A stretch of DNA of 64,000 bases from Lamellibrachia satsuma. Its lineage: Eukaryota > Annelida > Polychaeta > Sabellida > Siboglinidae. This document shows positions 38,901-50,600 of this stretch, piece after piece. The position numbers and the translations under genes were made by a program. The stretch spans positions 633,001 through 697,000 of the forward strand of contig BSQZ01000052.1 in NCBI GenBank assembly GCA_033239005.1. Direction: 5' to 3'. The notes below the pieces were generated by a model that saw only the letters and a list, made by a program, of their open reading frames with translations, was not told where the DNA came from and searched no databases. How positions within the stretch are numbered: the stretch's first letter is position 1; every line of letters starts with the position of its first letter.

Positions 38901-41538
38901 CGCTTTGGTTGGCAATCTTTTAAAATCTACATACTGTTGAGAAATGTCTGATACTGGCCAGGAAAAAACATTGTCACCCTTTTGTTTCTTGTAGGAAAAA
39001 GAGCTCAAAAAAAGTGGGCGTAAGCGGTCTGAACCAGTTCCACAAAGATGAAAGCATCACTGCCTCTACATCTCCACCACTGCCCTCTGAAGGGTCTGTT
39101 ACTGATAGTACGGTCTTGGTAGAGACAGTGGGTGAAGACGCTGTGGTTACGCCTGTCAGTGACAGCCAGGAGAATGCCTCTGTAGGTACGCATACACCAA
39201 GCAAGGTTACTCCCAGTGTGGTGATCAACGCAGCAGTGCTGTCTCCAGGCTCCCTCCTAGGTGGCACTTCTGCTGTGAAGATGACGACAATGTTGAGACC
39301 GGGTTTCCCTGCCGTCTCACCGGTTGTGTCTAGCCCTGCCGTGGGCATCGACGAGCCACTGATCATGTTAACTCCACGACAGCTCTCACAGCTCGGAGTG
39401 AAGATCAACATGGTGCCGGTAGGTGGCGACACGAAAGTGCAGCTGTCGTCACCGTCTGGGGTAGATACACTGGTATCTGTGGCGAGTGGTGGGCGAAGAA
39501 CTCCAGTCTTGTCATCGGGGCCGAAGATTGTTGAAGATCAGTCCATGGAAAGTGGAGGTGATTCGCTGCTAAGTGTAGCCTTGACAGGTGTCACTCTGTC
39601 GATGTCTGCAACCACCACCAAGTGTTCACCATCCCAGCTGAGTCCCAGTCCCACTGCTGACCCTTCAGTGACCCGTCTCAGTCAAGCTGACAGTATTCCA
39701 ATGGGTGTCAATCTGATGTCTGGTGATACCGTCAACGCATCACACTGTGTCAATGTTGACATGACAGATGCTGCTGCTGATGTCACTGGTGTCGATTCAC
39801 ATTGTCATGATGACACTGTCGCTGCTAATGCTGTAGAGCAGAGTGTTGCTGCCAGTGCAAGCCTACCTGTTAACTCTGCAGTGACAGTTACCACGGTTGA
39901 CACTGTGGAAAAGTTAGTTGACACCATGACCAAACCTGTGGACTCATCTGGCAATTCAGATAAATCAGGTATTTCTGCAGATGTTGTTGTCAGTTCTAAG
40001 ATCGTGCCGTGTGTTCTGGCTGCACTGACGGGCAGTCACAATAAGACTCCTCAGAAAATGCCAGGGACACCACCTCAGGAGAAAACGTCGCCTTGCAAGT
40101 GCTCTCTTCTCTACAACTCTCCGTCGCGCAAGTCGACTGTGTTTCACCGACTGCAGAAACCGCCAGAGAAAACGCCGCCAAAGGCGAAGAAGACCATCAG
40201 CATATTGCCCCACCCAGCACCCACACTCAGCATGCCGGATTTCTCAACTGGCTCTCCTTTCTATCAGAGTCCATCGAAGCAAATAACGTTCATGCAGCCG
40301 CCTGGTGGTTTGTCTGGGTTTGCCAGCACTGACACTGCTGTGAACAGAAACCTCGCCTTTAGTTTGAGAAGCCCAAGCAAAAACGGAAGTCTGGCAGTGA
40401 ACAGAAGGGCCGTCTACATCTCACCCGTAAAAAAGGCCGCTGCAAAGATCACCGCACGACTGAAGAAGGTCCGGAAGCTGCGGAAACTTGAGAGGATTCT
40501 ACCAAAAACAGTCGAGGCTTCCACTGTTTCGACAACCGATCTTGGATCGCCCATTGTTGATACGGAGAGCTGTAAAGTAGCTGGCAGCAGGGTCGGTGCT
40601 GTCAGTGATGCATCACTGGTGAGGTTTAGCCTAGACGGTCTACGTGAGAACACAGGAGGTGACAGCAAGGTCATTCCTCTGAGACCACCCACGGAGGCAG
40701 TGACTTTGAGGGAGGACGCGGGGGGCGTGGAGAGTGAGAGTGATGGGGAGAGTGTGAAGGGCGTGGCCAGTCGCCCTGAGAGCGCCACTGAATATGAGGA
40801 TGATGACAACGATGATGAAGATCATCTGGCCCAGCTGATGGCTGCCAGCACGACCATCAGGTAAGGAAATAATAATAATGCCTTGTGTAGCAGTAAATCA
40901 GTGCTGTCAATGAGTACATTTTCTTCTTTGTTACTCTCTTTATAAAGGAGTGAGGGTAGTTCTTCTCAACAAAGTAATTCTTTACAACAAAGCCAAATGA
41001 TTATTAACTAGACTGTGCTTGGTCACTTTATAATACTCGTTTTTATTCCCTCATTTGACATATTGTATTGAAGTGTGGGGTGGTGCATTTGACTGATATT
41101 ATTCAAGTATTATAACGGTTCAAAAGAAAGCAGTGAGAATGCTCATACTAAACATCTGTAAACTACTAAACATCTTAAATGTTTAAACAGCTATATGTAT
41201 ACTCAATACAAATGTATATGTATAAACACAACAGTGGTCTTCTACCTACAATGTTTTATAATATGTTTAAACTTAATCAAGATGTTCATAGTGACAATAA
41301 AAGACAATCTACACAAATACTTATATCCATGGCAACTTTAGAAATAAGACTTCATTCTGTAAGAATTAAGGTTGCTATAATTTTAATTATTTTAATGCAA
41401 GACTCAAATTTACTACCTATTAAACAGTGAACAACAAATGTGTACTTAAACAATTTATAGTACACAATGATGTTGATATATAACATGTATCAGAATTAGT
41501 TTTTCTACACCCGCACGCTGTCTTTGTATCTAATACTA

Positions 41539-41600
<62 letters not shown>

Positions 41601-44600
41601 TATATTGAAATATATAATAGGGAGTATAACATTATACAATGTTCTTCCCCTGTTGTTCTCTTTACGTTATTATATAGGATTTGCCTTCATTTGATTTGTA
41701 TTTGTATGTATTACAAAGAATTACAATAAATTTTATTTGATTTGATTTGACTTCTAGTTCTACTGCTGCACCGCCCCAGCTGGTATCTCTTTCTACTTCT
41801 CCCTATTAGCAGCCTTCTCCCTCCAACCAGCCTCACCTCTTACACTGATCAAGTAAACAGTTTGTCTTGTCTTGTGTTACACTGTAAGTCAGCTCGGTGT
41901 TGTTTAGGTTTGCCCCAAAACTGCCCCTATCGCAGACAGACATTTGTCTTGTCTTTGTATTGTTACACTGTTAGTCACCTCTGTGTTGTTTAGGTTTGCC
42001 ATGAAGTTGCCCCTGTTGGAGACAAACATTTGTCTTGTCTTGTGTTGCAATGTATGTCACCTCTATGTTGTCTAGGTTTGCTCCGAAGCTGCCTCTGTCA
42101 GAGACTGACATTTGTCTGACAAAGGCCAAGAAGAAGAGGGCGGTTCTGCTGGAACTGCTGGTGCCTGACCTGGTGGCTAAAGACCCCCTCGTGAGTGTCC
42201 ACTTTCCCGTTTTGACACCTAGTAGTTAGTGATCAACTGGCCCGTGTTATGAGCAGTTTTAGACCCCATTGAAGCTCCCTCCGTAGTTAATTTTTCGCTA
42301 ATTTTGTTTCTGACTCATATCAAGGGAAATCACTGCTACTTAGTATCCACTATGACATGCTAGGTCTAGTATCCACTGTGACATGCTAGCTCTAGTATCC
42401 ACTATGACATGCTAGCTCTACTATCCACTGTGACATGCTAGGTCTAGAATCTACTGTGACATGCTAGCTCTAGTATCCACTATGACATGCTAGCTCTAGT
42501 ATCCACTATGACATGCTAGCTCTAGTATCCACTGTGACATGCTAGCTCTAGTATCCACTATGACATGCTAGCTCTAGTATCCACTATGACATGCTAGCTC
42601 TAGTATCCACTGTGACATGCTAGCTCTAGTATCCACTGTGACATGCTAGCTCTAGTATATACTCTGACATGCTAGCTCTAGTATCCACTGTGACTTGCTA
42701 GCTCTAGTATCCAATGTGACACGCTAGCTCTAGTATCCACTGTGACATGCTAGCTCTAGTATATACTCTGACATGCTAGCTCTAGTATCCACTATGACAT
42801 GCTAGCTCTAGTATCTACTGTGACATGCTAGCTCTAGTATCCACTGTGACATGCTAGCTCTAGTATCCGCTATGACATTCTAGCTCTAGTATCCACTATG
42901 ACATGCTAGCTCTAGTATCCACTATGACATATGAGCAGAGTGAGAGTCAAGTGGACTCCCAAATATGAGCAAAGTGAGAGTCTAGTGGACTCCCAAATAT
43001 GAGCAGAGTGAGAGTCAAGTGGACTCCCAAATATGAGCAGAGTGAGAGTCCAGTGGACTCCCAAATATGAGCAAAGTGAGAGTCCAGTGGACTCCCAAAT
43101 ATGAGCAGAGTGAGAGTCTAGTGGACTCCCAAATATGAGCAGAGTGAGAGTCAAGTGGACTCCCAAATATGAGCAAAATGAGAGTCTAGTGGACTCCTAA
43201 ATATGAGCAGAGTGAGAGTCCAGTGGACTCCCAAATATGAACAGAGTGAGAGTCCAGTGGACTCCTAAATATGAGCAAAGTGAGAGTCTAGTGGACTCCC
43301 AAATATGAGCAAAGTGAGAGTCTAGTGGAGTCCCAACATCTTCCTATGAAAATCAGTGCCTAGTAATGGAACAGTAGAGGTGGTCTGTGTTTGGTTTGTG
43401 TATTTGAATTAACTAAATATTTCGTCAACAAGAAAAAGTGGAGATATTAATGAAACATCATCTGTCTCTGAAGCGCGATGAACGGGACACAGCTTTTGCG
43501 CAAGCGTACCTGACAACCGCTAAGGAAGTGTTGCTCAGCAACAACAGGGCTGACATCTATGAGCAACTACTGAAACTACTTCATGACTTCGGCCAGAGTG
43601 ACCGGTCACCAGTGGAGGTGGGGAATAATGCTAGAATTGTACAGCCCATATCACTGATACAACATCTATTAAAATCTTCATTAAGCAGATTGGTAATTAG
43701 ATATTAATATGTTTTATTTATAAACAACCAAGAGGTATTATTGCTTGTAATTATGTTTTGTTTTTGTGTGAATATGTGGTGGTCAGTGTAGATATGTGGT
43801 GGTCAGTCTGTGGATATGTGGTGATCAGTCTGAATATGTGGTGGTCAGTTTGTGGTTATTTGGTGGTTAGTCTGTTGATATGTGATGGTCAGTCTGGATA
43901 TGTGGCGGCCATTCTGTGGATATGTGGTGGTCAGTCTGTTGATAAGTAGTGGTCAGTCTGTGGATATGTGGTGGTCAGTCCGTGGATATGTGGTGGTCAG
44001 TGTGTGGATATGTGGAAGTCAGTCTGTGAATACACAGTGGATTTTTACAGCTCTACCAACAGCTACGGGCAGTGCTTGCAGACTTCCCGGAGTTGGCGCA
44101 GGAGTTCATTGTGTTCCTGCTGCCGGAGCAAGCGAAGGAGTGCGACTGTTTCATGGCCCACCTCGAGTGTCAGCATGCGAGGACCTTCCTCAGGAAACTA
44201 GAGGTGTGGTCACCAGTCTGTTTGTGTTCTCTGTGTGCAGGTGTAGGGGTATATTTAAATTTGTTGTGTCTCCCTATATACGCGTGCGTGAAGACGTACG
44301 CATGCATGCATGCATATTGACAAAGGCATTGACCTTAACCCTATGATATACAAGCATGTCTTCCTGTATCTATACTCAAATGAATCAAAAGTCTTCAATA
44401 TGTATATGCTGTGTAAGTTTGAAAATTTTAAAGACTCAATATCCGATTGCATTCAGGCATCAATTGTTAATTTTATTTCCTTGTAAAATTATACATGAAG
44501 ACTTCACATAAACCATTTACCTTAAATAACTAACATGACACCAAACGTTCACTTAATATATTTATATGAATATTATATTTTTATACATATAATGCAGAAG

Positions 44601-47600
44601 TACCATTCTGTATACAAATACATCTGGGACTGGTGTAGTGATTAGGATGCCAGACTCTCAATTGAGAGAATTTGGGTTCGAATCCTCTTGCTGCTGTTTT
44701 GAAGCTTGGGCAATTTCAGTCACTCCACATCACTCGGCTGTATAAACGAGTACCTGGCTATAGACAGTGGTGGATATGTGAACGAATAGTCTTTGCACAG
44801 TTATGGCTGCATGGTTGAATGCTTCCTAGAGAAGCAGAGATGGCATTGGAATGAACAGGTTTACCAACAGGTGAACTGTAAAGCACTTTGAGCAGTCCCA
44901 AAAACTGGATGTCACTCTATACAAGAACGTACCTTTACATGTGCATGACTCCGACCAGGTCCATCTGAGGAAGCATCCGTCACACCTGCAGAAGATCATC
45001 AACATCTTCCTGCAGTGGCAAAATTCCCAGGCGACCTGTGACGTGTCACTCCTGAAGGAGGCCATCAAACCACTGCTACGAGGACAGCAGCACCTGATGG
45101 AAGAGTTCTGTTGGTTCTTCAACGACGAGCAGCCACCCCAGAGGTACAATGTCTTGTCTCTGTGTGTCTCAGTGCGTCAACGCTACCTTATTGTCTCACT
45201 CTGAATTGGTGCTGCAAATGATGCTTTTTCTTCGTTTCTTGTTTTGCCAGTGCCTGTCTGAAAGCTAATGTAAATATGATGCTTGGTGTACACTGCTATA
45301 TAATGCTTGGTGTACACTGCTATATAATGATTGGTGTACACTGCCATATAATGCTTGGTGTACACTGCTATATAATGCTTGGTGTACACTGCTATATAAT
45401 GATTGGTGTACACTGCTATATAATGCTTGGTGTACACTGCTATATAATGCTTGGTGTACACTGCTATATAATGCTTGGTGTACACTGCTATATAATGATT
45501 GGTGTACACTGCTATATAATGCTTGGTGTACACTGCTATATAATGCTTGGTGTACACTGCTATATAATGCTTGGTGTACACTGCTATATAATGCTTGGTG
45601 TACACTGCTATATAATGCTTGGTGTACACTGCTATATAATGATTGGTGTACACTGCTATATAATGATTGGTGTACACTGCTATATAATGCTTGGTGTACA
45701 CTGCTATATAATGATTGGTGTACACTGCTATATAATGCTTGGTGTACACTGCTATATAATGATTGGTGTACACTGCTATATAATGATTGGTGTACACTGC
45801 TATATAATGCTTGGTGTACACTGCTATATAATGATTGGTGTACACTGCTATATAATTCTTGGTGTACACTGCTATATAATGATTGGTGTACACTGCTATA
45901 TAATGATTGGTGTACACTGCTATAAATGATTGGTGTACACTGCTGTATAATGCTTGGTGTACACTGCTATATAATGCTTGGTGTACACTGCTATATAATG
46001 ATTGGTGTACACTGCTATATAATGCTTGGTGTACACTGCTATACAATGCTTGGTGTACAGTGCTATATAATGCTTGGTGTACATTGCTATACAATGCTTG
46101 GTGTACACTGCTATATAATGATTGGTGTACACTGCTATATAATGCTTGGTGTACACTGCTATATAATGCTTGGTGTACACTGCTATATAATGATTGGTGT
46201 ACACTGCTATATAATGCTTGGTGTACACTGCTATATAATGATTGGTGTACACTGCTATATAATGATTGGTGTACACTGCTATATAATGCTTGGTGTACAC
46301 TGCTATATAATGCTTGGTGTACACTGCTATATAATGCTTGGTGTACACTGCTATATAATGATTGGTGTACACTGCTATATAATGCTTGGGGTACACTGCT
46401 ATATAATGCTTGGTGTACACTGCTATGCCTTTGCTACATGTCACAATGATATTCCATTCTATAACTTTTTTTGCGACTTGCCACCTAGTGTTATAGCCTG
46501 GTGTGAAAACAACACCAAGTGGAATTTTCCACAACTATCAACGAAAAAGTGTATTCGTTGGCCCCGTTGTCACGACTGAGTTTTGTTGATTTGCGGACCA
46601 GCGTCCATTGCGTGACTGATCTGTTTTAAGATGAATAATCGTGCGACTTGCAACATAAGTTTAGCAATGTACGACTAGCATTATGTAAGAAACTTCACAA
46701 AATACATGCTCTTTCTGTGATGTGTAGATACAAAGCAGTGTTGATATACATGAGTATATGAGATGGTTGTACAATATTTAAGATATAAACTGCCAATGTA
46801 TACAAATGAAATAACAATCCTGGAATCTTACAAAATAACACCTATCATAATTTTTAACTTAGTTTTGCGTGATCAAAGTAGAATAATTTGAGCTGTCATA
46901 GGCTTATAGCGTCATCGAATAAGTTATCCCTTCCTATCGTGATAGTAAGAAGAATGTTGGATTCTGTTTGTGGATGTAGCACCCTAACAGAGTTTGAGGA
47001 AGTGACACTAAAGGACAGTGACGATAATGACGCGTTGGAGGAAGACAGCTACGAGGAGGTCAGTAGTTCTCATGTTGATTAAAAGTTAAGCAACCTTATT
47101 ATCTTACCTTGATTTCACTCTGTGCAGTTGTTTCATTGCTGACTCTGAAATGGTGGCCTTAGCATTGCTGTCCTCGTAGTCACGTTGCCCTATTGCTGAT
47201 TTCCACAGTTATGTATTATTAACACCTCAATTAACCATTTCCTATTAGTTTCTCTTAAACGTACAACACATGATAATTTTTTTTTTATCATAGTATAATG
47301 TCATGTTATGAAGTATAAAGTCATGTTATATAGTATAAACTATATATATTCTAACATCGTTTCTGCCCAGATGTGGTTTGCCGGACCACTATTTGTTCAT
47401 ATATTTTTGACTGTTATTTGTTTAATTTGAATGTTTCAACTCGAATATGTTTACACTGCATCGGCCAAATCGATATTCATAAACAGATAAAATGGTAAAA
47501 TTCTGTTTGACAATTGTGATTCATTAAAACACATTTGGGGGTCCAGATGTTAGAATATACCGTATTCAGCCTAATAAGCGCACAGTGTGCTTGAGAAAAA

Positions 47601-50600
47601 ATTGGGCCATGGAAAAATGTCAATGAATCTATTGTTATAAGCTTACACCAAATTTTTTTTTAACACAAGTGATGTCATTTGGTGACTACTGTAGAACAAC
47701 TGAAAAGTGGTGCCAACTGTTTAACACCAGATGGCGACACTTTTCAATTGTTTCACACTAGTAAAATTATAATAATTATGGATCCTGCTGATAAAAAGGG
47801 GGTGTACGGTAATTAGGGTATGCTAACTTAATAGGTCAAATACGGTATACTGTATATAGTTTTTATTGTGTAATACGATTTTACAAAAAAACGATCGAAC
47901 TCTTAAGTAGCTTGTCACCTTATATATATATAAAAATTGCAAATTCAACCCCAACATCCTGTTGTTGTACCATCTGAACAGATGCAGGTTGTGTTGTGGC
48001 CAGGATAGAGATATACGGGTTGTTTGATTGCCATGATGTGTTCCCAGGTTCAGCTGCCCGAGGGGGATGAGTTGCTGGGCAGTCAGTGGTGCAAGTGTCA
48101 GTGTCATCAGTCGGACGTACTGCTCTTCCATAGGCGCAAGAGACACTGCCGTGCATGCAGGTCTTCTGGCATCAAGGTAGTATTGTTTAATCACCTCCTT
48201 TCACTGTGAGAAACAGCTCAATAATTCCACTGCACTTCCTTGTGAGCACGCACCATACATGCATGTAGAAGATCACACCGCAGTTTAGTAAAAAATGCTC
48301 TCTTCTCAATCATGTCTGTTTTGTTTGTCTTGTTTGTCAAGTTTCAGGAATAAGCACATGGACATAATTACCGAATGCTTTGATTAGTTTTATATAATAT
48401 ATTTTAATTATTTGAAGACAGTTCCAGGGATTCTCTCAACATTATTATCTGCAGAGTTGCACAGAGATTGTTGGGTTTTTGGCTGAATCTTACTTATCTT
48501 CTTTTAGAGTTTTTATTGCAGTGCCAAATTTTAAGATGTTTCTTGAAGAAAATTGTCAGAAATCTTTTACCCGTGCACTTGGCAGGTACTTGTTTGGTGC
48601 GTTTACATGCAACAAACCTACAAAATGCTGTCATATTTTGATTGTAGATTATCAAAGGTCGAATTTACGTGCAAACATCAGAGTCGAGTCTGAAGCCAGC
48701 GCATGTTGTATTCCACTCACCACAGGAGTCGAGAGGTGATCCCGTACCCACAGACAGTCATTCGACACAACCTCAAGCTGAGGCTAATGACGACACAGTT
48801 AAGGTACTTTTATCACTATTAACTTCGTTTTTATATAGAATAGGGAGGTAGTTGCCAGTAATATGTGGAGTTGTAATTAATACTACCTTTTTGATATTAT
48901 TGTAATCACATTTTTTATTTTATTTTTATTTTTAAAGTAAAGGTTGTGAATCTTTCCAAGTAATTGTGATTAATATTTTGTAATTTACTCACTTCTGTTT
49001 AGTTTCTGAGTATCAAGGAGTTTTACCAAATATTGTGATCTCTGTATGACAATATCATGTCACACAAATGCATAAACATGTGTCCTGTTGTGTAGGTGGA
49101 ACTCAGTAGGGAGGACGTGGAGCGATCAGCCAGTCCGGCTCCGGGCAGCTCCACCAGATGCCCATCGGAGCAAGCAGCGGTGGGACAGCTCCCCTCGTTG
49201 GGGACGGCTCCATTGGCCGGCTCCAGGCCTCGGACAACTACCACTGTGTGTGTCAGTGCCGCTGTAGAAGTCTGTCGCACGGACTCAAGGCGTGTAGATT
49301 GTGGTCAGGAGACAGTCAGTGACCAGGCAGGATGTACTGGACCGCAGTCAGCTGTTGACAGCGTCTGTCATAATCCCCCTGTGTCTGGGGTACTGGTTGG
49401 CGCTGTAAGTGAGACTGTCTCAGAAACACTGGCCAGTGCTGACCCAGGCATTGGTGTGACAAACTGTGACGCTGTTGTACATTGTGTTGAGGCGGAAAGA
49501 CAGACCGAGGCGTCAATGTCAGGAGCCAGTGCACAGTCACTGCCTATCTGTAGCTGGACAAAGTAAGTCAACTAGTCTCAATTCTACTGGTCTGTCACCA
49601 AACTGGTGTCAGGAAGATTCTTTGTAAAGTAAAGGTTGTGAATCTTTCCAAGACAACATTCACTAGGCCATAACGTCACACTAAGTATTTTAGGTTAAAC
49701 ACTGAATTACACTAGTAATATGTTATGTACGAGTTAGTATGTTTCTATATAATACAACGGGCATCAGATACTGATACAAAACACATTCATTTATTATTAT
49801 TGTTTTGAAACATTAAACACCTATATAAGGTTATTCATGCGTAACATTATTTTTATTGTACACATTTTCATAATCACTGAAGATTACTTTTGTTTGAAAA
49901 CTGTTGTTTGTCTAGCTACTTGTTGCATTGCCTGAGTCTAACGGTATGTTTGTTTGTTCCACAGAGAAGAAGATAAACAAATTTTGGAGAGTTGCAAGCA
50001 GCACGGCCTAGGGGGCAGCACCTTCCAGACCGTTGCAGCAGCTCTGAAGAAGTCGGCAGACGGTGTAAGTACACCTGTAGTATCATAATCATTCTGTGTG
50101 AGTCATGGAAAAAATTATACTCATGCGCTCTTGTCAGGTCTTGTGACTTGTTGAAGCCTAAGAGGTAACACCTGGCGATGGCTCTCAGCACCAACGCCAA
50201 TTGTAAAATATTTTGACAGCTGCTAATTCAGCAACATCCTGTTTCAGATTAGAATCCGTGAGTCCATGACAGGTTGTACATTTATCCCGTGTGAGATCTT
50301 TTTGTTTCCCCAAGCTTTGACGTGGTAACGGGTGGATTCGAATGCTAGTCCTCTTGATTGTCAGTCTGCAGTATTGGTCTCGTACTGACACTGTGTTTTC
50401 AAAACGTGCACGAGTGTGAAATGATTTTTTTCTCTCTGGAAATTATTTATTCCTGCCCTGGGTTATGATGGGTAGTAATATCGTGAACACTTCATTTATT
50501 GATGGATTAGAGATACCAGCAGCTATACAACAAGTATGTAAGTGTCATTTCTGTCACAGCTGACATGCTGGTGTAGCAATGCACCTTACGTTTACAATGT

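Noticed and set aside
39965..40825. Minus-strand frames opposite GON4L exon 16
   Set aside because: Antisense shadows of a long GC-richer coding exon.
44628..44700. tRNA gene
   Set aside because: A and B boxes are present but there is no credible cloverleaf, and the sequence continues into a SINE body shared by other copies.
45183..46579. Overlapping 180-300-codon frames on both strands
   Set aside because: A 24-bp tandem array with no stop in four frames; no codon structure or homology.
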